A DNA stretch of 64,000 nt from Burkholderiales bacterium (lineage in GTDB: Bacteria > Pseudomonadota > Gammaproteobacteria > Burkholderiales > SG8-41): positions 62,001 to 126,000 of the forward strand of contig DATAJS010000008.1 in assembly GCA_036262035.1 (NCBI GenBank). Direction: 5' to 3'. The stretch's first letter is position 1, and each line of letters opens with the position of its first letter. This document shows positions 26,452-34,991 of the stretch, in pieces. Under the pieces are notes generated by a model. It saw only the letters and a list, made by a program, of their open reading frames with translations. It was not told the DNA's origin and ran no database searches. The position numbers and the translations under genes are program-made.

Positions 26452-26846
26452 CGGCGCTTCAGTACAAGCCGTCGACCGTACACGCTCCGAAGTTGCCCGG
26501 ACTGCACCTGATAGGGGATCTGTACGAGTGCGCGTGCGGCCCCGCACCGATGTTCGACCGCGACTGGCTGCGCCGGCGCTGCCTGAACCTGATACACGGT
26601 GCCGGCCTGACTGCGACCGGGGACTACTTTCACAGCTTCGATGGCGGCGGCGTCACCGGCGCGGTCGTGCTGAGCGAATCCCATTTGTCGATCCACACGT
26701 GGCCGGAACGCCGTTACGTCACGATCGACGTGTACGTGTGCAACTACAGCTGCGACAACCGGAGCAAGGCGCGGCAGCTCTTCGATCGACTCCTCGAGAC
26801 GTTCGCGCCCCAGGCCCCCCGGGTCTTCGCGCTCGATCGCGCATGA
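26448..26846 (+). CDS. speD: S-adenosylmethionine decarboxylase proenzyme
   Basis: A 132-aa prokaryotic class 1B AdoMetDC. The self-processing site is ESHLSIHTWPE, with Ser81 becoming the pyruvoyl cofactor after cleavage; His83 and the CNYSCDN region (catalytic Cys) are conserved. It makes the aminopropyl donor for spermidine synthesis. It overlaps both neighbours by ATGA, so speD and speE are co-translated. Confidence 0.93.
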   Translation: MTALQYKPSTVHAPKLPGLHLIGDLYECACGPAPMFDRDWLRRRCLNLIHGAGLTATGDYFHSFDGGGVTGAVVLSESHLSIHTWPERRYVTIDVYVCNYSCDNRSKARQLFDRLLETFAPQAPRVFALDRA

Positions 26847-27880
26847 CAGCGGAGACATACGGCATGTACCACGGCACGCCAGCGGCAGGCCACGGCCCAT
26901 CGGTAGTCAGCGAGAGCCTGAACCGCAACTGCGGCTTTCATTACGCGACCGGAGAGCTGCTCCATCGGCATCGGAGCGACTGGCAGCTGCTCGAAGTCCT
27001 CGAAACGCCCGAGTTCGGCCGTGTGCTGCGGGTCGACGGCATCACCATGACGTCCGAGCACGACGAGTTCTACTACCACGAGAATCTCGTGCACGTGCCC
27101 GCGCTGGCGCACCGCGGGCCGCAGAACGTGCTCATCATAGGCGGCGGCGACGGCGGCGCGCTGGAGGAAGTGCTGAAACACGCGTGCGTTCGGCACGTTT
27201 CGCTCGTCGAGCTGGACCCGGCGGTGATCGAGTTGTCGAGCCGCTATCTGGAGTCGATCCACCGCGGCGCGTTTCGCGACCCCCGGGTGACGCTTCATTT
27301 CGCAGACGGCCGGCACTGGCTGACGTCGTGCGAGCACGCATTCGACCTGATCCTCCTCGATCTGACCGATCCGGTCGGACCGTCACAGGCTCTTTACACG
27401 GCCGAGTTCTACGAGCTGTGCCGAACGAGGCTGGCGCAAGGCGGCGTTCTCGCATTGCACGTCCAATCGCCGGTTGCCCGGCCGCAGACTTTTGCCCGTA
27501 TCGCGGCGACCCTGCGGTCGGTCTTCGCGCACGTGCGGCCTTACCTCGTCTACGTGCCTACCTACGGCACCTGGTTTGCGATGGCGACTGCCTCCACGAC
27601 TGTCGACCCCATCGCCGACAGCGTCGCCGGCATCATGAGCCGATTCGACGAGCGCGCGCTCGGCGAGCTGCGGTTCTACAACCCGGCCACGCATTTCGCC
27701 GGTTTTGCATTGCCGAATTTCGTTCTGGATCTGCTGAGGCAGGACGTCGCGATCGTCACCGACGCCGGCGAACGCCTCGACGGTCATCCGGAGTTTGATT
27801 GCTGCTGTCTCGCGCAACGGCCACCCAGCGCCGTCACGAGCACGACCGCGGCGGAGCCCCGATGCCCAAACGCTGTATGA
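26843..27880 (+). CDS. speE: Spermidine synthase (polyamine aminopropyltransferase)
   Basis: A 345-aa enzyme transferring an aminopropyl group from decarboxylated SAM to putrescine. The SAM-type loop LIIGGGDGGALEEVLKH (about 97-113), the substrate residues around EHDEFYYHE and the catalytic Asp in LLDLTDPVGPSQALYT are present. The C-terminus is about 50 residues longer than a minimal SpeE. The protein start is ATG 26843 overlapping speD. Coupling to an EF-G-like fragment and TfuA is unusual. Confidence 0.92.
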   Translation: MTAETYGMYHGTPAAGHGPSVVSESLNRNCGFHYATGELLHRHRSDWQLLEVLETPEFGRVLRVDGITMTSEHDEFYYHENLVHVPALAHRGPQNVLIIGGGDGGALEEVLKHACVRHVSLVELDPAVIELSSRYLESIHRGAFRDPRVTLHFADGRHWLTSCEHAFDLILLDLTDPVGPSQALYTAEFYELCRTRLAQGGVLALHVQSPVARPQTFARIAATLRSVFAHVRPYLVYVPTYGTWFAMATASTTVDPIADSVAGIMSRFDERALGELRFYNPATHFAGFALPNFVLDLLRQDVAIVTDAGERLDGHPEFDCCCLAQRPPSAVTSTTAAEPRCPNAV

Positions 27881-28578
27881 CAAACCGCGCCCGGCGAACG
27901 TGCGTCTTCGCCGGGCCCTCGACAGCCGGCCAGGCGATCGAGGGATTCCAGCTGCGCCCGCCGGCAACCCGCGGCGCTCTCATCGACGCCGTCCGCGACG
28001 GCTACACGCAGCTCGCATTCATCGACGGAGCGATCGACCTCGGCGACCAGGTACCGCTGCGTGAGCTCAGGGAAGTTCTGGCGATGCCCGAAATCAGGCT
28101 GTACGGAGCGGCGAGCATGGGTGCGATCCGCGCGGTCCAGCTCGCTCAGTGCGGTATGCGAGGGGCCGGACGCGTCTTCCGCCTGTTTCGCCGCGGTGCT
28201 CTGACCGATAGCGACGAAGTTTTCGTGCTGCATGCGCCGGCCGCCTTGCGCTATCGGCCGCTGACGCTGCCCCTGATAAACATCCGGTTCACGTTGCGGT
28301 CGTTGCGACGTTACGGCGAGATCAGCGCCGCCGAAGAGCGTGCCATAGGCGCGTACATGCGGGACATCCCGTGGTTCGACAGGGACAAGCACTCGGTAAT
28401 CGCAGCGGTCTTCGCGATATGCGGCAGCAATCGACGCGCGCGCGTGATGAACAGCTTCGAATGCGCATACCGCGACGTAAAACAGCAAGACGCGCTGTCT
28501 CTGCTTTCGATGCTGAAGTCGAAAGCCCCAACATATCCAGGAGCCGCACGACGTGAATGTGTGGGAATTCGTCAATAG
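27862..28578 (+). CDS. TfuA-like core domain protein
   Basis: A 238-aa TfuA-family protein: VFAGPSTAGQAI near the N-terminus, RPPATRGALIDAV, LAFIDGAIDLGD, and the hallmark LYGAASMGAIRAVQL with GMRGAGRVFRLF and DEVFVLH. TfuA proteins usually partner a YcaO enzyme to install backbone thioamides on peptides or methyl-CoM reductase. No ycaO or precursor peptide is seen in this window, so the role here is open. ATG 27862 overlaps the end of speE by 19 bases. Confidence 0.83.
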   Translation: MPKRCMTNRARRTCVFAGPSTAGQAIEGFQLRPPATRGALIDAVRDGYTQLAFIDGAIDLGDQVPLRELREVLAMPEIRLYGAASMGAIRAVQLAQCGMRGAGRVFRLFRRGALTDSDEVFVLHAPAALRYRPLTLPLINIRFTLRSLRRYGEISAAEERAIGAYMRDIPWFDRDKHSVIAAVFAICGSNRRARVMNSFECAYRDVKQQDALSLLSMLKSKAPTYPGAARRECVGIRQ

Positions 28579-28741
28579 ACTTCATTGCTCACGCGACCAT
28601 TGGCGCTGGCGTCAGAAAGACGCACACGACAACGTCGTCCGTGAATCGACTCCGTTCCCGTTATTTCTGAGCTGCCTGGCCGACGCGCGCCTGCACGGCT
28701 TCGACCTGGCGATCCATCCGTTCGCGCTCGTGAACGAGTGA
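28553..28741 (+). CDS. Small stress-type protein (62 aa)
   Basis: Starts at GTG 28553 inside the end of the TfuA gene, with AGGAG upstream. It contains DHWRWRQKDAHDNVV followed by PFPLFLSCLADARLHGFDL, a layout found in small proteins that accompany hemerythrins and USPs, and shares the second block with the 83-aa protein at 22440. No catalytic residues are identifiable. It ends the speDE-tfuA operon. Confidence 0.65.
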   Translation: MNVWEFVNRLHCSRDHWRWRQKDAHDNVVRESTPFPLFLSCLADARLHGFDLAIHPFALVNE

Positions 28742-28758
28742 GGTCATTGCGGCGGTAT

Positions 28759-28816
28759 CGGAAACAGCGTGGTTCCGGTTGACCGGCTTATCCGATCGCC
28801 CGTGTTGTCCGATCAT
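28759..28816 (+). promoter_or_regulatory. G12 stress-regulon promoter (28860 operon)
   Basis: Element CGGAAACAGCGTGGTTCC from 28759, -35 TTATCC at 28788-28793, 17-base spacer, -10 GATCAT at 28811-28816, 44 bases before the first gene. The -10 is weak. Confidence 0.62.
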
Positions 28817-28859
28817 CGGTCGTCGGGTGCAGACACAGCCGCTCTTCAAGGAGGTGCAG

Positions 28860-29246
28860 ATGAACCGGTGGCGACTTAGATCCGAGCTCGTTTGGGCCGG
28901 CAGCGAAACCGTAAGTGAGCTGCTTTTCAATCTAGAGCATGGCAAGCGCACTGTAGTGAAGCTGCCGTTCGACTGCCATCCGCTCCTGTCCAGGGCCCTG
29001 TACGGAGCCGCGAGAGTCCGCGGACGCATCGATGTCACGGCGGATTCGACTCTGCTTCTGCGGCTGGCCGCGCTCGATGAGTTCGCTGTCCTCGGGGACC
29101 TTGCGAATCCCGTCCGCGACAGCGGCACACGCCTTCGCTTGATAAGCCCGCGTCCGCACCTCGTGTTCAATTTTCGCGCCGACGGCCCGGTCATCGCGGG
29201 TCGCAGCCCGCGCGACCTGCAGCTCGCGTCGTCGCGCATCGCATGA
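28860..29246 (+). CDS. Uncharacterised 128-aa protein, paralogue of the 23967 product
   Basis: AAGGAGG precedes the ATG. It aligns with the 116-aa protein at 23967 over most of its length, especially VKLPFDCHPLLSRALYGAA and LLLRLAALDEFAVLGDLANPV. The stop overlaps the start of the following USP (ATGA), so it is co-translated with it. No known domain. Two copies in the same regulon, one behind a diguanylate cyclase and one before a USP, suggest an accessory role in stress signalling. Confidence 0.72.
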   Translation: MNRWRLRSELVWAGSETVSELLFNLEHGKRTVVKLPFDCHPLLSRALYGAARVRGRIDVTADSTLLLRLAALDEFAVLGDLANPVRDSGTRLRLISPRPHLVFNFRADGPVIAGRSPRDLQLASSRIA

Positions 29247-30154
29247 AGCATCGTTTGACGGTCCTCGCTGCCACTGATCTTTCCGGCATGGCGTTCCTTG
29301 CGGTCCGGAGGGCGGCTGCGATCGCGCGGGCGCGCGGCGCGAGACTCGAGCTTCTGCACGTGATCGACTCGTTCTCGACGGCGTGGGCGGACGCTCATCT
29401 CGCGTCGAGCCCCAACAGCTCCCCCCTCACGCTACCGGCCGAAGAGGGGCTGACGGCGATTGCGGCAGCGGTCCGGACGGAGTTCGGCCTGCGCGCAAAC
29501 GGTGTGGTGGTAGACGGCAAACCGGCGGTCGAGATCGCGGCTCGCAGCGAAGCGGTCGATGCAGATCTCGTCGTGCTCGGGGCCCGCGGCATGAATCCCG
29601 GCCTGACGCCCTTGCTCGGCACGACCGCCCAGCGCGTGCTGGCGCGCAGCCGCAGGCCGGTCCTGTTGGTGAAGCGAGCCGGCGCAAGCGATCAGATGAA
29701 CACGCCCTATCGACACATCGTGGTCGGTTCCGACCTCTCGCCCGACGCCGCGGCGGCGACGCACTGCGCGCGCGCGCTATTTCCTGACGCGACGGTCACG
29801 CTGCTTCATGCGTATGAGGGGCTTTGCCAGGCCGAGCCAGAACAGCCGCCGGTCGAGACCGATGAAGCGGGCGTGGGCGGGACCGAACCGGTCGACAGGC
29901 GCCGGGAATTGGAAGTGTTCGCCGAAAAAACGCGAAACACGGACGCATTCCGCGTCGTCCGCCATGGGTCCGCAGCCCGACGCATCTGCGAGTACGGGCG
30001 CGACAGCGCAGCGGACCTGATCGTCGTCGGATCCAAGCGCACGTCGTTGCGTCGTCGGTTAGCGATCGGCGGCGTCAGCATGGACACGATCGTCGCGGCG
30101 GACTGCGACGTACTTCTCGCGCGGACGCCGCCCAACATTTTCCTGAACCGTTAA
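29243..30154 (+). CDS. Tandem-domain universal stress protein
   Basis: A 303-aa protein with two USP domains. Domain 1 starts LTVLAATDLSGMAFLAV and includes LVVLGARGMNPGLTPLLGTTAQRVL ending PVLLVKR; domain 2 starts YRHIVVGSDLSPDAAA and ends VAADCDVLLAR. It closely parallels the USP at 8208 in architecture (ATDLS opening, LLGTTA loop), indicating duplication. It is co-translated with the gene before it and driven by the promoter at 28759. Confidence 0.9.
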   Translation: MKHRLTVLAATDLSGMAFLAVRRAAAIARARGARLELLHVIDSFSTAWADAHLASSPNSSPLTLPAEEGLTAIAAAVRTEFGLRANGVVVDGKPAVEIAARSEAVDADLVVLGARGMNPGLTPLLGTTAQRVLARSRRPVLLVKRAGASDQMNTPYRHIVVGSDLSPDAAAATHCARALFPDATVTLLHAYEGLCQAEPEQPPVETDEAGVGGTEPVDRRRELEVFAEKTRNTDAFRVVRHGSAARRICEYGRDSAADLIVVGSKRTSLRRRLAIGGVSMDTIVAADCDVLLARTPPNIFLNR

Positions 30155-30164
30155 GGGAGTACTC

Positions 30165-30326
30165 ATGAATTCGATCCAAAAGGCAGTAATACTCCTGGGC
30201 ATCGGCGCTCTGCCCCTCCTCCTCCTGTTCATGCACGGCATGGGCTACAAGGGAATCGGCGTCGCCGCCGTCGCAGGCATAGCGTTGATCGGCGGGGTGG
30301 TGCATGCACTGCGAGGTGCGCGCTGA
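30165..30326 (+). CDS. Tiny membrane protein (53 aa)
   Basis: Encodes MNSIQKAVILLGIGALPLLL and a second hydrophobic helix (GVAAVAGIALIGGVVHAL), hence two predicted membrane segments separated by a short GMGYKGI loop. AAGGGAGT lies before ATG 30165, 10 bases after the USP stop, so it belongs to that operon. No recognised family. Confidence 0.62.
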   Translation: MNSIQKAVILLGIGALPLLLLFMHGMGYKGIGVAAVAGIALIGGVVHALRGAR

Positions 30327-30375
30327 AAGGCGGCCTCGGTCGTGCGACCGGACCCGAGCGTGCCTGAGCGATCGC

Positions 30376-30849
30376 ATGTCCATCGTTACCGCTCTGCACG
30401 GCCCGACGCTGCTCGTGACGTTCGCAGTGACCAATCTCATCATGGCCGCGGCCATCTGGCTGCGCTTCCTGCGAACGGCCCGCGCAGGCTTGCGGCCATG
30501 GGCCTGCGGACTTGCCGCCCAAAGCGTCGCCGCCACGCTGCTGCTCGCGCCGTTCGAGTCCGAGAAAGCTCTGCTGGTCGTTGCCGCCGTGGTCCTCGCG
30601 CTCGGCGTTAGCACCCAGATGCTGGCGGCCTGCTCGTTGCTTCATCGGCGCGCGCCGACCTGGCTCCTCATCACCGCGCCCGTTCTCGCGATTGCCGCAT
30701 TCGCGCAGCCGGCGTTCGCGGGCCACAGCTCGCTGCTCCTGCAGCCGCGCTTCGCGGCGCTCCTGCTCGCCTTTCATTGCATCACGACGGCCTCGTCGCT
30801 GGCGTTCGTGATTGCCGCGCGCAATACCGACTCGATCTTCCGTCGATGA
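30376..30849 (+). CDS. Membrane sensor-like domain without an output domain
   Basis: A 157-aa protein with about six membrane helices. The opening (MSIVTALHGPTLLVTFAVTN) and helix order resemble residues 1-155 of the diguanylate cyclase at 22918 (MDIAHISLHSPTLLLLVAGA). It stops where the GGDEF domain would begin. It could be a decayed cyclase or an independent sensor. It is last in the operon with the USP and the 53-aa protein. Confidence 0.62.
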   Translation: MSIVTALHGPTLLVTFAVTNLIMAAAIWLRFLRTARAGLRPWACGLAAQSVAATLLLAPFESEKALLVVAAVVLALGVSTQMLAACSLLHRRAPTWLLITAPVLAIAAFAQPAFAGHSSLLLQPRFAALLLAFHCITTASSLAFVIAARNTDSIFRR

Positions 30850-31042
30850 CGTCATCCGACCGGGCGTGTCATGTTCACAGCACGGCGCCCCGGGTGCCCG
30901 TGCCGAGTATCGGCACCACGTCGTGATGCGCTGATGCGCTCTCCTCCGCGCTCGCAGGCCACCTCGAGCGTGGACGGATATGTTCGTGCAGCCTGCTGCA
31001 TAATCACCGTGCCCTCCGGCCTCGGTGAATGGAATGATGCGC

Positions 31043-31927
31043 ATGGATCTCGACGACATCGCCGTATTCGTCAAGGTGGTGGAAGCCGGCAGCTTCAGCC
31101 AGGCCGCACGCCTGCTCGGGATGCCGAACACCACCGTCAGCGCGAAAGTGGCCCGACTCGAAAAACGACTCGGGGTGACGCTCATCCGTCGGACAACCCG
31201 CAAGCTCCATATAACGCGCGCCGGGCAAGCGTATTACGAGCGATGCCGGCGCGGCTTGACGGAGATCGAGACAGCCGAGGCGCAGATCACGTCGGCCGCT
31301 ACCGAGCCCCGCGGCACCTTGCGAATCAGCGTCAACGTGTACCTCGCCCACAGCGTGCTCCCGGCCCTGATTGCCGAGTACACGAGACGATACCCCGGCA
31401 CCAATGTCGAAGTTCGCGTGGCGAACGGGCTGGCCGATCTGCTCGCCGAGGGCATCGATCTGGGGATCGTGGCCGCGGAGCTCAAGGACTCCACCCTGGT
31501 GGCCCGGCGCTATCTGACATTTTCCTTCGGTCTCTGGGCCAGCCCGCACTATCTGGAGAAGCACGGGACACCGCGGTCTCCGCCAGATCTGAAACACCAC
31601 GAGGTCCTCGCTTTCTCTCCGCTGTGGAAAGGCCGGATCCGGTTGAACGAGGGGCGGCATTCCTTCGAATTGCCCGCCCGCGGTCGCATTTCGGTCGACG
31701 ATCCGGAGGCGCTGCGAGAGTTTCTTGTGGCCGGCTGCGGCATCGGCACATTGCCTGACATCCTGGCGCGAGAGGCTGCCCGCGCGGGCGAGCTCGTACG
31801 GGTTCTGCCGCGCTGGAGCTCGTCCGCCGGCGCGGTATCGTTCGTGTATCCAAGCCAGCCTTTCGTGCCGGCGAAAGTCCGGGCGTTTATCGATCTCGCG
31901 CTCGAGGCCGAAAAGCACCTGAAGTAG
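31043..31927 (+). CDS. LysR-family transcriptional regulator
   Basis: A 294-aa LTTR: helix-turn-helix FVKVVEAGSFSQAARLLGMPNTTVSAKV at residues 8-35 and an effector-binding domain from PRGTLRISVNVYLA. The start is taken at the ATG giving MDLDDIAVF; ATGs 6 and 9 bases upstream and GTG 31025 are alternatives. It faces the end of the mnh operon. No clear target is adjacent. Confidence 0.87.
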   Translation: MDLDDIAVFVKVVEAGSFSQAARLLGMPNTTVSAKVARLEKRLGVTLIRRTTRKLHITRAGQAYYERCRRGLTEIETAEAQITSAATEPRGTLRISVNVYLAHSVLPALIAEYTRRYPGTNVEVRVANGLADLLAEGIDLGIVAAELKDSTLVARRYLTFSFGLWASPHYLEKHGTPRSPPDLKHHEVLAFSPLWKGRIRLNEGRHSFELPARGRISVDDPEALREFLVAGCGIGTLPDILAREAARAGELVRVLPRWSSSAGAVSFVYPSQPFVPAKVRAFIDLALEAEKHLK

Positions 31928-31974
31928 CGGCTCGCGGCGCTGCGCCCGGCGCGCGCGAGCGCAGGTTCCCCGCG

Positions 31975-32325
31975 CTACGAGCGCTTTGCCGCTTCCGGGT
32001 GTTCGGCGGCGTCCAGCGACTCGCGAAGCACCGACGCGCGCAGCAGCAGCGTATAGGTGATCGGCGTGGTCACCACCACGAACGCCACGAGCACCAGCTC
32101 GTTCAGCACGAGCCTGGACTGCAGCGTCGAAAACAGGATCATCGAGCCGAGGGCGACGAATGCGGTCCCGAATGTCGTGCCCAGTGTAGGTGGATGTATG
32201 CGCTCGTAGAACGTGCGCAGACGAATCAGGCCGATGGAGCCGATCAGCGCAAAGATCGCGCCGGCCAGGATGCACGCTGCAGCGATCACGGCAACCAGGG
32301 GCGACAACGCAGCGAGTTGTGTCAT
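31975..32325 (-). CDS. mnhG: Mrp/Mnh cation:proton antiporter subunit G
   Basis: A 116-aa protein with three membrane helices and the subunit G pattern GSIGLIRLRTFYERIHPPTLGTT. It is part of the multisubunit Na+(K+)/H+ antiporter in the inner membrane. Last gene of the six-gene operon; ATGA overlap with mnhF. Confidence 0.9.
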   Translation of the reverse strand: MTQLAALSPLVAVIAAACILAGAIFALIGSIGLIRLRTFYERIHPPTLGTTFGTAFVALGSMILFSTLQSRLVLNELVLVAFVVVTTPITYTLLLRASVLRESLDAAEHPEAAKRS

Positions 32326-32603
32326 TCGATCACCTCTCCACGCAGGAGAAACTTGGCAAGTGCGGCGGTGGAGACGAAACCGAGCGCGGCGATGACGAGG
32401 GCGATCTCGAAGTACATGCCCGAGCCCTCGCTCACGCCGAACACCAGCGCCAGCAGCATTCCGTTGACGTACAGGGTATCGAGCGCAAGGATACGGTCTT
32501 GCGCTCGCGGTCCGAGCATTGCGCGCCAAAGCGCGCACGCCATCGCCACACCGAGCAATACCTGCGCGGTCAGAACCGCGGCATTCAGGAGCATCAGGCT
32601 CAT
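32322..32603 (-). CDS. mnhF: Mrp/Mnh antiporter subunit F
   Basis: A 93-aa protein with three membrane helices. The GPRAQDRILALDTLYVNGMLL motif is the conserved core of subunit F (D-R-x-x-A-L-D). The start at 32603 overlaps mnhE by ATGA. Confidence 0.9.
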   Translation of the reverse strand: MSLMLLNAAVLTAQVLLGVAMACALWRAMLGPRAQDRILALDTLYVNGMLLALVFGVSEGSGMYFEIALVIAALGFVSTAALAKFLLRGEVIE

Positions 32604-33088
32604 CCGAAGATTCCCAAAAGACGACGTTCGTAGCGATCCCGTATGACGTGCACCCACTCGGCCTCATCGACGAGATCGAGAACGTGCATCGTCAGAACGC
32701 CCGCAGCCGAGTCGTAGCCCGCCCACGCCGTCCCCGGCGTGGACGTGATGATGCACGCGAGTATCGCCAGGCCGCGGGGATCGCGCAGCTCGAGCGGTAT
32801 CTTTACGAACCCCGCTTTCCGGCGCCGATCACCCGGCCGTAAGACGATCCACGCGACGGCGAGGTTCGAACGCACGACGTCCGCGAGGGCCACCACGAGC
32901 AGCCCGAGCGTCAGCCTGAGCTTCACGCGACCTGCCTGCGGTGTCTCGACCGCCGCGAACGCCAGCACGCCGGCGGTGGCCACCGCCGCGCCGAGCAGCA
33001 CGTCCGCGGCCGTCATGGCGCCGTTCAGAACGAGCCACATCGCAAGCAGCACGGCCCAGAGCAGCGGGAAGCGAAGCCTGGCGCTCAT
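32600..33088 (-). CDS. mnhE: Mrp/Mnh antiporter subunit E
   Basis: A 162-aa protein with N-terminal membrane helices and a cytoplasmic tail; the conserved block LACIITSTPGTAWAGYDS (usually ITLTPGTxxxD) identifies subunit E. The start at 33088 overlaps mnhD. It is needed for complex assembly. Confidence 0.9.
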   Translation of the reverse strand: MSARLRFPLLWAVLLAMWLVLNGAMTAADVLLGAAVATAGVLAFAAVETPQAGRVKLRLTLGLLVVALADVVRSNLAVAWIVLRPGDRRRKAGFVKIPLELRDPRGLAILACIITSTPGTAWAGYDSAAGVLTMHVLDLVDEAEWVHVIRDRYERRLLGIFG

Positions 33089-34650
33089 CGGGTGTGAACC
33101 ACTCCGCGGACGTACTCGGCCGGCGCGTGCAGCGATTCGGCGGCGGCCCTGAGGTATTCCATGACGCTTCCGGCGCCCACGGTCATCGCGACACACAGGC
33201 CGATCAGGAGAAACACCGGCGCGATTTCGACGACCCGAACGCTCACGACCTGCGCGTCGCCCACCCAGAAGCGGCGAACTCCCGCGCGGGCAAGCGCGAC
33301 GATGGCGGCAAAGCCCGACACGATCAACAACGCGAACAGCGACCACGCCGCCCCGGAAAGGCGATCGAGATCGAAGAGCGCGTGCAGCAACCCGAATTTG
33401 CCCACGAACCCGGCCAGTGGCGGCAGGCCGGCCAACACGACTGCGCACAGCACGAAGGCGCTGCCGAGCAACGCGAGCGAACCGGGGATGGCGAAGCCGA
33501 CCTCGGCCTCCTGCGGGAGCTCTTCCTCGGGCTCGATGTACGCCTCGGCGGTCACCGCAAGAATGTCCGCGCCGGGCGCCCGCCCCCGCTCGAGCAGCTC
33601 GACGAGCAGGAACATCGCGCTCACGCCGAGCGTCGACGCCGCCAGGTAATAGAGCGCGGCGCTCGTCACCGCGACATCGCGCACGGCCACCGCGGCGAGC
33701 AGTGTGCCCGCAGAGACCACGAGGCTGTATGCGGTGACGCGCCGCAGGTTCTGCGACGCCATCACGCCGATCGCACCGAACGCCAGGGTGACCAGCCCGC
33801 CCGCCATGAGCACGTCGGCCCCGTACGGTTCGACGGTGCCGTCGTCCACGAAAAACAACAGCCATGTCCTCAGGACCGAATACACCCCCACCTTCGTGAG
33901 CAGGGCGAACATGGCCGCTGCGGGCGGGCTCACCGCCGCATACGTGCCGGGCAGCCAGAAGCTGAGCGGCCACATGCCCGCCTTGACGAGGAAGGCGACG
34001 GCGAGCAGCGCGGCGCCGGCGTCGAGCAGCCCGCGGTCCGCCGACGCAACCGCAGGTATGCGCACGCTCAGTTCGGCCATGTTGAGCGTACCGGTCGTTC
34101 CATAGATGAGGCTCGCCCCGACGAGGAACAGCAGCGAAGCCAGCAGGTTTGCGGCTATGTAGTGCAGGCTGGCGCGCACGCGCGCCGTCCCGGCGCCGTG
34201 CAGCGCGAGCCCGTACGAAGCGACCAGGAGAACCTCGAAGAATACGAAGAGATTGAACAGATCGCCCGTGAGGAACGCGCCGTTGACGCCCATCAGCAGA
34301 AACTGGAGCAGCGCGTGGAATCGCGGGCCCGCGCCATGCCAGCGCGCCATGGAGAACCATCCCGCTGCCAGGCCCAGAACGCCGGCGAGCAGCACGAGCG
34401 CCGCGGAAAGCCGATCCGCCACGAGCACGATGCCGAAAGCGGACGGCCAGTCGCCGACGCGGTACACCAGAGGTCCGGCCCCCGCCACGGCGGCGACGAG
34501 CGCTGTCGCGCAGGCGATCAGCGCCAGGGCGGCGCCGAGGCTGATCGCGGCCTTGAACTCGACGCGACGCTCGTTGACCAGCAACAAGGCCGCCCCCGTG
34601 AAGAGCGGCAGCACGATCGGCAGGATCGGCAGGTGCTGCGCGAGGCTCAT
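33085..34650 (-). CDS. mnhD: Mrp/Mnh antiporter subunit D (NADH dehydrogenase ND4/ND2-like)
   Basis: A 521-aa antiporter-like subunit with about 14 membrane helices. The conserved helical lysine region FLVKAGMWPLSFWLPGTYA and the ALLTKVGVYSVLRT block are characteristic of proton-pumping subunits related to NuoN/NuoM. It is coupled to mnhC by ATGA. Confidence 0.92.
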   Translation of the reverse strand: MSLAQHLPILPIVLPLFTGAALLLVNERRVEFKAAISLGAALALIACATALVAAVAGAGPLVYRVGDWPSAFGIVLVADRLSAALVLLAGVLGLAAGWFSMARWHGAGPRFHALLQFLLMGVNGAFLTGDLFNLFVFFEVLLVASYGLALHGAGTARVRASLHYIAANLLASLLFLVGASLIYGTTGTLNMAELSVRIPAVASADRGLLDAGAALLAVAFLVKAGMWPLSFWLPGTYAAVSPPAAAMFALLTKVGVYSVLRTWLLFFVDDGTVEPYGADVLMAGGLVTLAFGAIGVMASQNLRRVTAYSLVVSAGTLLAAVAVRDVAVTSAALYYLAASTLGVSAMFLLVELLERGRAPGADILAVTAEAYIEPEEELPQEAEVGFAIPGSLALLGSAFVLCAVVLAGLPPLAGFVGKFGLLHALFDLDRLSGAAWSLFALLIVSGFAAIVALARAGVRRFWVGDAQVVSVRVVEIAPVFLLIGLCVAMTVGAGSVMEYLRAAAESLHAPAEYVRGVVHTR

Positions 34651-34991
34651 TCGTCGGGCTCCCGCCCGTCCACATGGTCGGTGCCGGTCAAACCGCGAGC
34701 GGCGAGCAGCACCACGAGCAGCAGAGCGGTCGTCGCGAAGCCGATCACGATCGCCGTCAGCACCAGCGCCTGCGGCAGCGGATCGGCGTAGTCGGCCGCG
34801 GCCTTCGCCCCGGCTTCCACGATGGGCGCCGCCCCGGCGCGCAGCCTGCCCATCGCGACGATGAACAGGTTCACCGCATACGAGAGCAGCGACAGGCCGA
34901 TCATCACCTGGAACGTGCGCGGCCTGAGCACCAGCCAGACCCCGGAGGCCGTGAGCACGCCGATGGCTGCCGCGACGATGAGCTCGTTCAC
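34647..34991 (-). CDS. mnhC: Mrp/Mnh antiporter subunit C (NuoK-like)
   Basis: A 114-aa three-helix protein; IGLSLLSYAVNLFIVAMG and PLPQALVLTAIVIGFATTAL are the conserved helices with the membrane Glu/Thr pattern of NuoK/MrpC. It starts at GTG 34991, which overlaps the mnhA stop as GTGA. Confidence 0.9.
   Translation of the reverse strand: MNELIVAAAIGVLTASGVWLVLRPRTFQVMIGLSLLSYAVNLFIVAMGRLRAGAAPIVEAGAKAAADYADPLPQALVLTAIVIGFATTALLLVVLLAARGLTGTDHVDGREPDE

Noticed and set aside
27862-28578. Full RiPP (thioamitide) cluster around TfuA
   Set aside because: No YcaO, precursor peptide or exporter is present in the window.
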